Assembly (NCBI GenBank): GCA_965153355.1
Contig: OZ231126.1
Coordinates: forward strand, 88,722,001-88,786,000
Length of the DNA: 64,000 nt
DNA from: Flaccisagitta enflata
Lineage: Eukaryota; Chaetognatha; Sagittoidea; Aphragmophora
Reading direction: 5' to 3'
In this document: one piece after another, positions 33,677 to 45,262 of the stretch
Layout: every line of letters begins with the position of its first letter
How positions within the stretch are numbered: position 1 is the stretch's first letter
Position numbers and translations under genes: made by a program
The notes under the pieces: model-generated
What the model saw: only the letters and a program-made list of their open reading frames with translations
Database searches by the model: none
What the model was told of the DNA's origin: nothing

Positions 33677-33883
33677 TTTTTAGTCGCATGCACGCGACTC
33701 TACACCCCGCTTTGTCCGTCCGTCCATCGGTCGGTCCGTCACACTTTTACTTTTTGTATGAATTTTTTTTTTGTTAAGTCATCTAAAGTCATTTAAGAGT
33801 ATCCGAAGTCATTCTAAGTCATTTTAAGTCGTTCTAAGTCAATCTGTAAGCCTTGCACGCGACTTATAGGTGTTGGCCTTATT
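33677..33883 (+). mobile_element. A2-subfamily element, complete
   Basis: TTTAGTCGCATGCACGCGAC hairpin, CTACACCCCGCTTTGTCCGT, CATCGGTCGGTCCGTCACAC, then a run of AAGTCATTTTAAGTCGTTCT words and far end CTTGCACGCGACTTATAGGT followed by GTTGGCCTTATTG. Confidence 0.85.
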
Positions 33884-33910
33884 GTTATTTAATCTCTCTC
33901 TCTGTGTCTC

Positions 33911-34104
33911 TTTTTAGTTGCAGATATGCGACTTCACACCTTGACATGTCCGGCGGTTGGTCCATCTGTCCATCTGTTTGTCCTTCTGTCCATCCATCCA
34001 TCCGTCCATCTGTCTGAAACATTTTGGAAAATTTTCCCATGGTTTTCACATTATTGCTCCTGCCCAACCGTCCACAACTTGATTGCCATATATCGGGCTT
34101 TGTT
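33911..34104 (+). mobile_element. A/B-family element, complete
   Basis: TTTTTAGTTGCAGATATGCG hairpin, CACACCTTGACATGTCCGGC, repeated TCCATCTGTCCATC words, ATTATTGCTCCTGCCCAACC, far-end GTCCACAACTTGATTGCCAT and TATCGGGCTTTGTTCC. Confidence 0.82.
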
Positions 34105-34279
34105 CCTCCCTGTCTTCCTCTGTCTTTGAGTGTGGATGTGTGTGTATGTGTGTGTCTCTTTCTGTCTTTGCCTATCCCTATCTCTATGTCTCTCTCAATC
34201 TCACACTTTGTCTGTCTCTCTCTCAGTCTCTCTTCCTGTCTTTCTGCGTCTGTCTGTCTGTTTCTCTCTCTTTTTTTCT

Positions 34280-34393
<114 letters not shown>

Positions 34394-34843
34394 CAAAGTA
34401 AAATGCAAAAGCTAGGGTCAAAAAAGCTAGAATCATTTTGTGTAACAAGTTCACTCTTCTTTTCTGTTATTAGATTAGGATCAATGAAAAACATCAATTT
34501 TTGCAGAAATGCAAAAAAATATGAAAAGATTCAAAAAGTCATAACATGAAATATATTGATCCCACAGACCTCTGGTTGGTGCCATTTGTAAGAAAAAAAT
34601 TAGCTCATTCTTAGCTATGAATATCAAACAATGGATCATCCCAGTCGAACAATGGCTTAACTTCCTATAATTGCCCCAAACAAAAAAGGGATAATTTTAT
34701 TTCTCCTCTACGTTTCAAAAATTGAATCACATAATTCAACTTTTTTCCAATAATAGAAGGAAGAACAGTTTGAGCACTCTCATCTATAGCTCTATATCAT
34801 TTCTGTATAAGAAAAGAACTGATTACATTATTCTTTTAACATT

Positions 34844-35086
34844 CAACAAGTGACGCGGGTCACTATATTGTTGCGGATGGGTGGGAAGGGGCATCAAACC
34901 CCCATCCACACCCCTAACCCCACACCCCACACACAAACATACACAAAAAAATCTAAAACGGTTGTTTTGCCAATCTTCAACTCAGTCACCACAAACCAAC
35001 AGACAGATGGACTGATAGATGGACTGATCAAAAGACTGGTGGATGGACAAAGCCTCTTATGGAGTTGCGTGTCAGCAACTAAAAAT
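34844..35086 (-). mobile_element. B-family element, complete, ~243 bp
   Basis: AACAAGTGACGCGGGTCACT, far-end stem word ATTGTTGCGGATGGGTGGG, ACCCCACACCCCACACACAA, GACAGATGGACTGATAGATG core, ACAAAGCCTCTTATGGAG and hairpin GTTGCGTGTCAGCAAC with TAAAAA. It matches 36367-36584 in the opposite orientation. Confidence 0.88.
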
Positions 35087-35255
35087 GGAATTTATTAAAC
35101 ACTTAAAAAAAGATCAAAAAGAAATAAAAAAATAAATATATTTATTCAAAATATGAATTGATATTACAATCCATCATTTACATATATCTTTAAGATCTTC
35201 ATTTTATTCACAAATCATGTATTTTAATTTCATTTCATTCAATTATTTCCATGAT
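35087..35255. other. AT-rich spacer
   Basis: No feature seen between a B element and the next E element. Confidence 0.4.
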
Positions 35256-35373
35256 TGGAAAAAAGTCGAATTATGTAATTTGACTTTTTGAAACATTGGG
35301 CAAAAATTGTTTTTTTTATATTTGATTGACGATATTTAAGATAGTTGTGCTATTTCTGGCCTGGGATGACACA

Positions 35374-35515
35374 TTTTTAGTCGCGGACATGCAACTTTTC
35401 CCCTTGCTATGCAAGAAGGTCAGTAGGTCACATTTTTTTGTTGGGAGTGGTTTTTGCATCACTGCTCCTGCCTAATCATACGAGACTGGATTGCCGTGTA
35501 TCCGGCCTTGTTTTT
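35374..35515 (+). mobile_element. A-family element, complete, ~142 bp
   Basis: TTTTTAGTCGCGGACATGCA start, AGGTCAGTAGGTCACATTTT, GCATCACTGCTCCTGCCTAA, far end ATACGAGACTGGATTGCC and GTGTATCCGGCCTTGTT. The hairpin arms no longer match fully (GTCGCG against TGCAAC). Confidence 0.82.
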
Positions 35516-35753
35516 TATTCATGAGTAAGAAAGAACTAACTTTTTTCTTTTCAAATGGGGCCAACCACAGGGCTGCGGGATCAATATTTTCAGAGTTATG
35601 ATTTTTTGAATCTTTTTTTTTCGCATTTTTGTGAAAATCAATATTTTTTATCGATCCTTATTTCCAGCCCTCTGTAACAAAAGAAAAAAATCAAGATGTT
35701 ACATAAATTAACCCTAACTTTTAGGACGCTAGCTTTTTCATTTTATTTTGCTT

Positions 35754-36098
<345 letters not shown>

Positions 36099-36366
36099 AG
36101 AGACAACAGAAGACCAAGAGGAAAAAGAGACACAGAGAGACATAGAATGAATAACAAAAACAGACTGGCAATCAACCAGACATCATGAAATGCACACACA
36201 GAAGATCATGCATTGAAAAAAGAGACCCCCATTAACGACTTTTTTCCGGTCGGCGAAAGTCTCCTTTATTGGTACCAAATTACTCCCTTACATCCATTGT
36301 GTCATTGGCCCATCCATTGGGTCATTGACACATTGTGTCATACGTGATTTAAAATTCTACGGCGTC

Positions 36367-36584
36367 TTTTTAATTGCGGACACGCAACTCTATAGGAGGC
36401 TTTGTTCGTCCGAGTTGTCACGCTCGAGTTGAAAACTAAAAAAACGGGTATCTAGTTGCAGTTGGTAAATTGTTTGTGTGTGAGTGTGTAAGAGGGGGTT
36501 GGGGGTGTGGTTGGGGTGAGGCTGGGGGTTGGATGCCCCTGCCCACCCGTCCGCAACGATATTGTGACCCCGCGTCACTTGTTT
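36367..36584 (+). mobile_element. B-family element, complete, ~218 bp
   Basis: TTTAATTGCGGACACGCAAC hairpin, CTATAGGAGGCTTTGTTCGT, ACGCTCGAGTTGAAAACTAA, GTGTGTGAGTGTGTAAGAGG, TTGGATGCCCCTGCCCACCC, far-end CGTCCGCAACGATATTGTGA and CCCCGCGTCACTTGTTTT. Confidence 0.88.
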
Positions 36585-36764
36585 TTTTTTTAACGTCTAG
36601 ACGATTTTTCGTTTACCAAATCCCAAATCCTGTCGCGCAATTTGCATGAAGACGTGAGGAGGAGAGAAAACACCAAACAGTGGGGGAAAAAAGAAACATA
36701 AGCAAGGCCAGATGGCAGATGCAGTAAGACTCATCTAACATAAATTTAAAAAAAAAAAAAATTC

Positions 36765-36945
36765 TGTTAACTTTCTGTTCATCCGTCCATCCGTCTGTCC
36801 GTCCATCCATCCAAAATATTATTGATTTGTTTCCCTTTTGATCATATTCATAGTATCTTTAGTAATACGTAATATGTGAGTAATTTTACCACTGCCCCTG
36901 CCCCTGCCCAACTGTCCGCGACGGTTGCCTGTGTTCAGTCCGTGG
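36765..36945 (+). mobile_element. A/B-family fragment
   Basis: CATCCGTCCATCCGTCTGTC core and the box CTGCCCCTGCCCAACTGTCC with GCGACGGTTGCCTGTG remain. Both termini are missing. Confidence 0.65.
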
Positions 36946-37419
36946 ACAAAACACTGTTTGTGGATATATCATATGAATGGTAATAAACAAAATGATGTAT
37001 TCAACAACTGGTTGTTAAATATACAGCTGTAATGCTGAAAAATCAGTCAAAATCCAACTTACCCAGAATAGGATATGACTTGCAAATTTTTAAATTATAG
37101 TTCTGAGAAAATTTTGACAAGTTTGACGTATCACTCTTTATGGTTTTAAAAAAGAAAAAAAGCATGCACAATTCTATTATAATGCAATATCAAAAAAAAA
37201 TTTCTCACGAAAATATATAATGAGACTGCTTGGAATTTTATCTGAATAATGAAACTGCAAGTCACATTCTATTTCATGAAAGTTGAATTTTTAGCATCAC
37301 AGCCAGCTCAGCTTAAACAACCTGAACTGTTAACAACATTTTTTTTCTCACCGTTAAGGTGGGTCAATGCCAACCATATGATTTAAACACAAACAGTGTT
37401 TTATCCACTGATTGTGTTG
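36946..37419. other. No gene recognised
   Basis: AT-rich unique sequence, possibly part of a larger foldback around 37420-38065. It shares no obvious arm with the right flank. Confidence 0.35.
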
Positions 37420-38065
37420 GCCTTGTTGTTGCTAAAAAATCTCAGGATTATGTCAAAATTGGGGGGTTTTACCGTCCATCCCGTGCTAGACCAATTTTGA
37501 CCCAAGAAATCCAAATCTGCAGTCAGAAATGGTCTCAGGTCAATATTTCGATAGGCTACGGCTACATTTCTCAGGTCAAAATACTAAATAAGGTCAAATT
37601 TTCAAAATTGGAAATTTGTCAATCGGATTGCAGATTCAAAATCCTTGGAAAAAACTATTAAAAAATAGTATCTTTATTTTTTTGATATTTTGATTGGAAC
37701 ATAGTCAAAATTAGCGTTAAATATCTAAAATAGAGCAAAATTGCCCTTTTGTCTAAATTCGGCTTAATTTTGACGGATAATGTTAATTTTGACTATGTTC
37801 TAATCAAAATTTTGAAAAAAGAAAGACACTTTCTTCACACAGTTTTTTGCAAGGATTTTGAATCTGCAATCAGATTGACAAATTTCCAATTTTGAAAATT
37901 TGACCTTATATAGTATTTTGACCTGAGAAATGTATCTGTAGCCTATCGAAATATTGACCTGAGACCATTTTTGACTGCAGATTTGGATTCCTGGGGTCAA
38001 AATTGGTCTAGAATGGGATGGACGGTAAAATCCCACAATTTTGACATAATCCTGAGATTTTTTAT
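37420..38065. mobile_element. Foldback, ~645 bp, arms ~260 bp
   Basis: TGTTGTTGCTAAAAAATCTC, AGGATTATGTCAAAATTGGG and AATATTTCGATAGGCTACGG on the left are inverted on the right (CCGTAGCC-like TAGCCTATCGAAATATTGAC and CCTGAGATTTTTTATTGTTG). The centre is about 37745. Open frames on both arms encode the same ~80-codon stretch (PSARPILTQEIQICSQKW-like) in mirrored positions, a simple consequence of the palindrome. Confidence 0.75.
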
Positions 38066-38455
38066 TGTTGTTGCACATACACCATGGGAACAAATGATAT
38101 GTGAATAGTATAGGAAGGTCCAAATAGAAAAAATGGATCCGGTTCCAATATTTTGGTTGAAATCCCATCCCCAGCATGTGCTGAGATGATTTTTATCGCT
38201 CAATGGTATTTTCATAAAATTCATAGCCCGCCGAGAATAACAAAAAATTATGCAAATCAGGGAAAATTCTTTGTCCAGTACCCCCATGTTTGTAATTTTA
38301 TATCTACAATCTGTAATAGTTTATGTGAAGCGCCCTAACACAGCATTTATTCTAAGGCCTCCTAAAGAGATAATCGAGTCAAATTATGCATGAAGACGCA
38401 ATTTGACTTAATATGAAGGGGCTGAATCATCCTTCAATCAATACTGTCTAGACTG
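38066..38455. other. No gene recognised
   Basis: Unique sequence with no supported exon. Confidence 0.35.
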
Positions 38456-38467
38456 CAGAGAGAGAGA

Positions 38468-38560
<93 letters not shown>
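38456..38560. repeat. (GA)n followed by (GACA)n
   Basis: GA units to about 38540, then ACAGACAGACAGACAG. Purine-rich sequence continues to 38660. Confidence 0.95.
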
Positions 38561-38561
<1 letters not shown>

Positions 38562-38913
38562 AAGAGAAAGGATGAAAAAGACAGAAGGAAATAAAGCGAG
38601 AGAATGAGAAAGAAAAAATAAGAAAAAACATGAAGAAAAAAAAAGAAAGAAAGAAAGAAAACGAATGCGAGTGCAATAAAAAAAAATTAAAAAAAAAAAA
38701 AACTGGAACTACACTCGATCGATCTGTTAGCATTTCTTGGTTGGTTTCGATTAACATTTGCAACCCCAAATTTGTGGATTTTCGGACTTGAGCTCATTCC
38801 AGAACAACTACAGTGGAACCACGCAATAACAGACCCGCTTTCAAAGGTTCCCTGTCAACAAAGGTCAGCTTTTTAAGGTCCTAAATGATAATTTTTAATG
38901 TGATTTCACCTTT

Positions 38914-39196
38914 TTTTAGATGCGCCTGTCAGGAACGCATCTCTATAAGAGGGTCGGTCCATCCATCCGTCCGTTGGTCCATCCGTTGGTCGGTCTGTTA
39001 CGCCTGTGCAAAAACTGCGTTACTCGGCTGTTTTTTGCCACAATGAGATCCTACACTGAAACAAATGATCAACCAACATGTTTTTAAGAGTCCTTTACAC
39101 CCGTCTGATCATCCATCTGTCTCTCCATACATATGTTGCATGATCAATACACACTGAGACACAGCCCGGACGCATCGTTGCCCGGTCGGGCTTGTT
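38914..39196 (+). mobile_element. C-family element, complete, ~283 bp
   Basis: TTTAGATGCGCCTGTCAGGA hairpin with ACGCATC, CTATAAGAGGGTCGGTCCAT, GTCGGTCTGTTACGCCTGTG, ATGATCAACCAACATGTTTT, and far end CCGGACGCATCGTTGCCCGG then TCGGGCTTGTT. Colinear with 30713-30990. Confidence 0.9.
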
Positions 39197-39302
39197 AAAG
39201 GTGAACCTAAGATAAAGGTGAAAAATCTTCAGTCCCAATGAGACCGATGAGGCGGGGCCCTACTGTACATTCCGATTCTGACTAGAGTGAAATGAGGAAG
39301 CA

Positions 39303-39510
39303 GTTTTTACTCGCGCGCTACGCGACTCTACACCCCGCTTTGTCGGTCTGTCCATCCGTCCGTCCGTCGGTCCGTCCGTCGGTCACACTTTACTTTTTTT
39401 GGGTTTTTGCGTTCTTTGGCCTCACTGCTCTTGCCTAAATGATGAAGTGACCTCAAATATGGCCCCTGCCCACCCGCACGCGACTGGGGTAGCCGTGTAT
39501 CCGGCCTTGT
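39303..39510 (+). mobile_element. A-family element, complete, ~208 bp
   Basis: TTTACTCGCGCGCTACGCGA hairpin, CTACACCCCGCTTTGTCGGT, three CGTCCGTCGGTC units, GCGTTCTTTGGCCTCACTGC, far end CCCGCACGCGACTGGGGTAG and GTGTATCCGGCCTTGT. The B element follows with no gap. Confidence 0.9.
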
Positions 39511-39730
39511 TAGTTGCGGACACGCAACTCTATAAGAGACTTTGTCTGTCCGTCGGTCCATTGGTCCTTCAAAGTGATTGAGATGAAAAGTGCGAAAACA
39601 TGCATTCTTGATGCTGTCGTTGTAATTGTCCCTGTTTGTAAGTGTGTGTGGAGTGGGTGAGGTTGTGGATGGGGGTTGTATGCCCCTGCCCACCCATCCG
39701 CAACGATATTGTGACCCCGCGTCGCTTGTT
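39511..39730 (+). mobile_element. B-family element abutting an A element
   Basis: TAGTTGCGGACACGCAACTC starts at the A element's last base. Then come CTATAAGAGACTTTGTCTGT, TGGATGGGGGTTGTATGCCC, far end CCATCCGCAACGATATTGTG and ACCCCGCGTCGCTTGTT. Confidence 0.9.
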
Positions 39731-39890
39731 ATTGCATAAACTTCCTCATTTGGATTCTGCTAGTGTGATAACATATTTTTCGTAAGTCGATTTTTTTATT
39801 CAAAATATACCTTAAAACTTTGTATATTGGCATGAAAAAGACCCTATGAATACAAATGATCACGAATATTTTTTCACTTATCTTACATAA

Positions 39891-39935
39891 TTACCAGTAA
39901 TGGCGCCTATCGCCGACCAGAAAAAATTGTAAGAA
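39891..39935 (+). mobile_element. Solo E-family end
   Basis: TTACCAGTAATGGCGCCTAT and CGCCGACCAGAAAAAATTGTAAG form a recognisable E terminus (hairpin GGCGCCTATCGCC) with no partner nearby. Confidence 0.65.
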
Positions 39936-40090
39936 AATGTGATTTGACGTCTTTATCTAAAGTTGTTTTATTTTGTTTTGTTTTTCTTAAATTGGACAAG
40001 TTATCTTATTTTGGCTGGCTGGCTGGTCACTGTCCCAACATTTTTATGTTATAAGGAAATAGAATCAATTAAGAACCAGAATCATTTGTT

Positions 40091-40293
40091 TTTAGTCGCG
40101 TGCACGGGACACTTTAACCCACTCTGTCTGTTGGTTGGTCGGTCGGTTGGTCGGTCCATCACACTTTGGATATTTGACGTTTACAAAAGGTCTCTGCATC
40201 ACTGCTCCTGCCCAACTGTCTGGTTGATCTTTTTCATCATTGCCTATGCCCACCCGCACGCGACTTAGGTAGCCGTGTATACAGCCTTGTTTT
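40091..40293 (+). mobile_element. A-family element, complete, ~203 bp
   Basis: TTTAGTCGCGTGCACGGGAC hairpin, GTTGGTTGGTCGGTCGGTTG core, GCATCACTGCTCCTGCCCAA, far end CCCGCACGCGACTTAGGTAG and GTGTATACAGCCTTGTTTT. Confidence 0.88.
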
Positions 40294-40740
40294 AGCAACA
40301 ACTGACTTAGATTGTCCTAATTAATCCCCTGTATTTTGCAGGGCACTCTTTCAGAAGACAAGGCATGAACCTCCCGAGTACTGTATATGAACTCAAAAGT
40401 GCAATTTGATGACTTCTAGGAAAATGGTGTAAACGGTATCTACTTCGAATGCAAAATTAAGGGCCATCACCAATGCAATTAAGGGCCATCACCAATACAA
40501 GACTGAGGCTTGGATTACAAAGTCAGTAGATGATAAATCCTAAGAATTAAAGCGGCAATGATTTTCTTCCCATCTTTGTGTTAGAAAACATCTCACAAGG
40601 AGATCTAGGCCAATGGTGTAAAACGCCATCGATTCAATTTGCAAGACTTATATTTAGGCAGTGTGGTTGTATAAGGGGCTGGTTTGGCCCGCTAGCTTAC
40701 TAAAATGTTATTAAAATTTGGACAACATGACTACTAAACC
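40294..40740. other. Unique stretch with one acceptor-like site
   Basis: CCCCTGTATTTTGCAG at about 40337-40342 could be a 3' splice site. One frame after it gives only about 22 codons (HSFRRQGMNLPSTVYELKSA) before TGA. A 20-bp direct repeat, AATTAAGGGCCATCACCAAT, occurs at about 40465 and 40478. Nothing firm. Confidence 0.25.
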
Positions 40741-40830
40741 AACAAGGCCGGATAAACGGCCAATACGCAGTCGCTTTCGGGTGGGCAGGGGGCAATAATT
40801 CATGTGGGCAGGGGCAGTGGATGCGAAAAA
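40741..40830 (-). mobile_element. A-family far-end fragment
   Basis: AACAAGGCCGGATAAACGGC, the stem word CAGTCGCTTTCGGGTGGGCA and GTGGGCAGGGGCAGTGG remain. The hairpin half is missing. Confidence 0.7.
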
Positions 40831-40941
40831 TCTTTTTTGAAGAGGTGGAAGTGGAAGCGGAAGCTGTTCTAAAGTCTTCCGCTTCTGCATCCCTGCTTTA
40901 GATACATCTCATTCTCTTTTTCTTTACTTCACTCGCTGTTT

Positions 40942-40972
<31 letters not shown>

Positions 40973-41702
40973 TCGTATTGCTTTGCTTCGTGTCTCTGGG
41001 GTGTCAAGCTGACCTTTTTTCTTCAGTCGTAATGACGTATTTCAAAGTCAGTCTACGACAGACGAAACTCTCCACCCGGGGCTCTGTTTATCCATCCAGT
41101 TACCGACCCGGCCATCTGTTTGTCTATTCATCCTAACCTTTCAAAAACACCCACCATCTGTTGGTCGGTCTATCCATGCTATCGGTTAGAAGTGCACGCA
41201 ATTTGTCGATGCATCGGTAAGAACGACCAACCATCTGTAATCCAACCAACCCATCGGTAGGAACGTCCAGCCATCTGCGTGAACATCTATGAAACAGGAC
41301 GACAATTCATTCCATCATCCCAGAAGTGTATACCACCCGCCATCTTTCAGTCCCAACGAATTGTATCTACTTGTCAATTCATCCAGCCTATTAGTATCCT
41401 TTCACTTCTTGTGGGCGACGGCCCTAAGGGTCAATGACCTGTTGGACACAAGGGTGAGAATTTCAATATGACCATAAGACCATTTGACCATTGCCGCTTT
41501 CCCAACGCCAGAAACCATTATTATCCACTCCTTCAATTGATCAGGGCAGCGGGTATTGCTAGGTTGGTGGTGATTTGCTTAGTGATGATTGTTTGCTTAG
41601 TGCTTATCATTTGCTAACGCATCTCTTGGTCGGCCGGTCTGTCGGTCACGCTAACTTTTGACAAACCACCCGGCGCACCTATTGGCCTACTTGGCCTTGT
41701 TA
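40831..41702. other. Unique and repeat-derived sequence, no supported gene
   Basis: A CT run at 40942-40972. An acceptor-like TTTTTTCTTCAG at about 41025 is followed by a 55-codon open stretch whose GTCTATCCATC words look like A-family core. At 41410-41445 GGGCGACGGCCCTAAGGGTC resembles a D end. An A/C fragment with GTCGGTCACGC...TTGGCCTTGTT lies at 41612-41700. Confidence 0.4.
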
Positions 41703-41848
41703 CTTAAGATGCGTCATCGTATCTCTACAAGAGGGTCCATCCGTCGGTCGGTCTGTCCGTCCGTCCGATTGTCGGTCCATCCGTCGTTCCGTTACGCCTC
41801 TTCTGATATCACGCAGATGACGCATCTAGTTGCCCGCCTGGACTTGTT
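41703..41848 (+). mobile_element. Short C-family element, ~146 bp
   Basis: AAGATGCGTCATCGTATCTC start, TACAAGAGGGTCCATCCGTC, CGTTCCGTTACGCCTCTTCT, far-end ACGCATCTAGTTGCCCGCCT and GGACTTGTT. It lacks the AACAAATGATCA middle region of the 280-bp C copies. Confidence 0.75.
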
Positions 41849-41984
41849 CATTTATCCACCTCACCCTTTCAAGGACATCGTATGCCAGGTGTTGAGTTTC
41901 AATGAAGGAGAACTTGATTGGCAAATTCACTGCGCTCAACGTTGCTCTCTTGCTATGAGTGATGAGTCACGGTTACCTAAACCG

Positions 41985-42130
41985 CAATATTCATCTGTAA
42001 TGCAAGTCCCGTGCGGGTTGGCAGGGGCAGTGATGAAATAGACCTATCAAGCTGTTTGGCAGGAGCAGTAACCCGAAAACCGCCCATAAACGCCGAAAAA
42101 GCAAAGCGTTACGGACGGACGGATAAACTG
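41985..42130 (-). mobile_element. A-family fragment
   Basis: CCCGTGCGGGTTGGCAGGGG, AGCTGTTTGGCAGGAGCAGT and AAAGCGTTACGGACGGACGG remain. Both ends are decayed. Confidence 0.65.
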
Positions 42131-42732
42131 GCACATGGATGATCAGTACGTGCCTCAAAGCGCCCCAAAAGTTAACCCAAAATCTCAACCATTTAACCAA
42201 CGCAGAGGTTTGTTGATAAAATTACTTCCTCAAAATTTCAGGCAATTTTGAGGATGGGAACCATTGTTAGTAGCTTAATCCAATTTCTGTGATGATCATT
42301 GGTAGAAAAAAAAGTAAAACCCTTTTTCATAAACAGGCATAATCATTGTATTTCCCCGAGTACGTATGCATGCACTTGTGTGCGTGTTTGGCGCATATTA
42401 GACCTAAATAAGTTAAAAAATAGAAATTTGTAGGTTTGGGATCATAAGATGAGTGATACCCTCCTTATAACTTCTTTAATGCTTCAAACTTTTCCTATCA
42501 AAGGTTCCCGTTGCCACAGCGGTCTGAAATTTTACCTGTGATGTTTTTTCATCAAGCCTCTGCGATGGTTTTATGGGTGAAGTCGTGGGTTAACAATGGG
42601 GGCGCTTTGAGGGACGTAATGGTCAGCTAGATGGATCCAGACGTACGGACGTTTAACTTACAGAAAATGGAATGATCGAGGAAAGAACGGACACGCAAGT
42701 GAAGCGGTGAAACCCATAGCAATCAGTCTCAC
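42131..42732. other. Presumed downstream intron or flank
   Basis: No repeat family and no further exon recognised directly 3' of the minus-strand exon at 42733. Confidence 0.35.
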
Positions 42733-43418
42733 CATTTGAGTGGGAGAGGGCTCCTTTCGAGAGACAGTCACCACGGGGGCCGTTGATTCGACGATTGACG
42801 TCGACGGTTTCGGCGTTGACGTCGATGTTGACGTCAATCTTGACGTTGTCGTTGACGATTTGGATAATATTTTGATAAGCGTCGGATTTCCGGTTATTTT
42901 GGCTTTGGCCCTTTTGGCGATCAATCGCGAACGAGGCAGGAATCCGTTCTGTCGTTGGAACATGTCCTCAGCAACATCCTCGACGGCGACATCGACGTCT
43001 CTTTTGACAATTTTTTCGTCGACCCGTTTGCGTTTTTGTCGACTCCGCCGCCGCCGCCGCCGCCAATCGCCACCGATTCGACGCTTCTCGAGTTTGTCTT
43101 CATCATCGTCATCATCATCATCATTGTCATCTTCCTCTTCGCCTTCATCATCGTCATCGTCATCATCATCGTCGTCGTCGTCGTTAGGTGAGATGACGAT
43201 AATGTCGAGGAGGTCATGAGATGAGGGGAAAGGCGGGTGTGGGAAGTTGGCAGCAGCGGCGCCACTAGTCTCTAATTCGGGCCCGCTGATTGGTCCGTTG
43301 GCCTCTTCGGTTTCGACCAATGAAGTATCGAAGATATGATTATCACAGTTGACGATGGACGAGGAAAGGGATAAAGAACCCGCCGAGGCTGATGTCATCG
43401 GCAGAAACCGCTCGCAAT
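42733..43418 (-). CDS. Probable exon: acidic/basic intracellular region
   Basis: The minus strand is open for about 278 codons, far longer than elsewhere outside tandem repeats, and the sequence is GC-richer than its surroundings. The exon I propose starts after CCGATCAG (a branch-like CTGATTAAC is about 25 nt upstream) and ends at CAAATG|GTGAGA, giving 2 + 684 nt (phase 1 in, phase 0 out). Around residues 75-105 lies a run of Asp with Glu, followed by Arg/Lys-rich KRRIGGDWRRRRRRSRQKRK, then a Ser/Thr-rich part (SSTTTSRLTSTSTSTPKPST). Low-complexity acidic and basic blocks suggest a disordered cytoplasmic or nuclear region. The phase matches the transmembrane exon at 52120-52455. An alternative acceptor (GACATCAG, 33 nt inside) has the same phase. 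No family recognised. Confidence 0.6.
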
Positions 43419-43727
43419 CTGATCGGAATAATATGTGGATGTTAATCAGGGAGACAGCCATTGCAGCATTTACGGGCATTTGCAGTTTCAACGATAACTT
43501 TTCATGCTACACTTTTTTTCCTTTTCGAAAAGAACGTCATTTTCTGGGCAAGCCAATGGTGATTTTAAATTCTTTTATAGTTGAATGTTCTTAATATGTT
43601 CTTAATCTAATTCTTTTATCTATATATTTAAAATTTACATACTATCTAGGAAAAAAGTTTGGCGACACTTAGGGTTGGCAGTATGTTTCCCTCCGCATGT
43701 GCTAAAACACTAGTGTATCCGATCGTT
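43419..43727. other. Intronic sequence with a family G fragment
   Basis: AAAGAACGTCATTTTCTGGG and TGTTCTTAATATGTTCTTAA at 43530-43612 resemble family G arms. Confidence 0.45.
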
Positions 43728-44298
43728 TTTGGGCAGCGGCCCCGAAGGGGTCGATGACCTATGCTTTCACACATATGGGGGATTTTCTCCTTCTCCTCCT
43801 TCTTCTCCTACGTCCCCCCCCTCAAATCCCAGTCTCGAGGCCCAAATTCCAGTCTCGAGGCCCAAATCCCAGTCTTGAGGCCCAAATCCCAGAACCAAGG
43901 CCCAAATCCTAGCCTCAAGGCCTAAATCCTAGCCTGGAGGCCCAGATTTCAGTCTTGAAGCCCAACTCTGCCTCAACGTCAAAATCTCAGCCAAGAGGCC
44001 CAAATCTCAGCCTCCAGGCTAGGATTTTGGCCTTGAGGCTAGGATTTGGGCCTTGAGGCTGGGATTTGGGCCTCAAGACTGGGATTTGGGCCTCGAGACT
44101 GGAATTTGGGCCTCGAGACTGGGATTTGAGGGGGGGACGGACGGAGGAGGAGGAGGAGAAGGAGAAAATCCCCCATACGTGTGAAAGCATAGGTCATCGA
44201 CCCCTTTGGGGCCACTGCCCTGCTCCCCCCTCAACTTCAACCACAACCTACTTAGGCAGGGCACGGGTACCGCTGACCATCTAACGCTTTTGTGACTA
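43728..44298. mobile_element. D-family foldback, ~570 bp
   Basis: GGGCAGCGGCCCCGAAGGGG, ACCTATGCTTTCACACATAT and GGGGATTTTCTCCTTCTCCT on the left are inverted on the right (CCCCCATACGTGTGAAAGCA, TCGACCCCTTTGGGGCCACT), then the tail GGGTACCGCTGACCATCTAA. The middle is 17-18-bp units (AGGCCCAAATCCCAGTCTTG) on the left and their complement on the right. Proline/serine frames are by-products. Confidence 0.8.
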
Positions 44299-44377
44299 TT
44301 GGTTATTGTTATTTAGAAAAAAGTCGAAGAATACCTTCGGCTTTTTGAGACCTACGGCGGAAATCGATTTTCCCTTT

Positions 44378-44985
44378 TGGGCAGCGGCCCCGAAGGGGTC
44401 GATCACACATATGGGGGATTTTCTCCTCCTCCTCCTCCTTCTCCTCCTTCTTCTCCGTCCACCCCCCTCAAATCCCAGTCCCGAGGCCCAAATTCCAGTC
44501 TCGAGGCCCAAATCCCAGTCTTGAGGCCCAAATCCCAGCCTCAAGGCCCAAATCCTAGCCTCAAAGCCTAAATCCTAGCCTGGAGGCCCAGATTTCAGCC
44601 GTGAAGCCCAAATCTCAGCCTCAAGGTCAAAATCTCAGCCAGGAGGCCCAGATCCCAACCTTGAGGCCCAAATCTAAGCCTCCAGGCTAGGATTTAGGCT
44701 TTGAGGCTAGGATTTGGGCCTTGAGGCTGGGATTTGGGCCTCAAGACTGGGATTTGGGCCTCGAGACTGGAATTTGGGCCTCGGGACTGGGATTTGAGGG
44801 GGAGGGACGGAGAAGGAGGAGGAGAAGAAGGAGGAGGAGGAAAAAATCCCCCATATGTGTGAAAGCATAGGTCATCGACCCCTTCGGGGCCGCTGCCCTG
44901 CTCCCCCCTCAACTTCAACCACAACCAACTTAGGCAGGGCACGGGTACCGCTGACCATCTAACGCTTTTGCGACTATTTCTCATG
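44378..44985. mobile_element. D-family foldback nested in E
   Basis: Same structure as 43728-44298: GGGCAGCGGCCCCGAAGGGG on the left, GACCCCTTCGGGGCCGCTGC on the right, and the tail CCATCTAACGCTTTTGCGAC. The two D copies are highly similar, including the 17-18-bp internal units. Confidence 0.82.
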
Positions 44986-45262
44986 AGGAGTTTGGGGAAG
45001 TTGATCTGCTTTTCGGGCCGAATGCCACTACGCATGAAATTGATAGCTAAGAAAGAGCTAATTCTCCTCTTTCAGATGACGCCAAGCAGAATTCTGTGTC
45101 ATTAATAGTTTTGGAGCAATGATTTTTTGAATCTTTTTTTATTTGTCCACATTTTTTGCATTTTTCTTAAAAACGAGGAAACAAGTTAGTTGAAGTCTAA
45201 TTGAACTTTGAAATGTTCCACGTGATAATTGTGCATCCTGGCAGCACAGTCTACCTTTCATT

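Noticed and set aside
37359-38177. Two similar frames (100 and 125 codons) on opposite strands
   Set aside because: They are the two arms of a palindrome; similarity follows from the inverted repeat and not from a gene pair.
41289-41471. 60-codon plus frame with a donor-like GTGAGA
   Set aside because: Its 3' part (GGGCGACGGCCCTAAGGGTC) is a D-like repeat fragment and its 5' part resembles A-family core, so it is not unique coding sequence.
42740-43219. 159-codon plus-strand frame (Asp/Val- and Ser-rich)
   Set aside because: Shadow of the minus-strand exon, which has better splice signals and longer openness. The serine run is the antisense of the Asp run.
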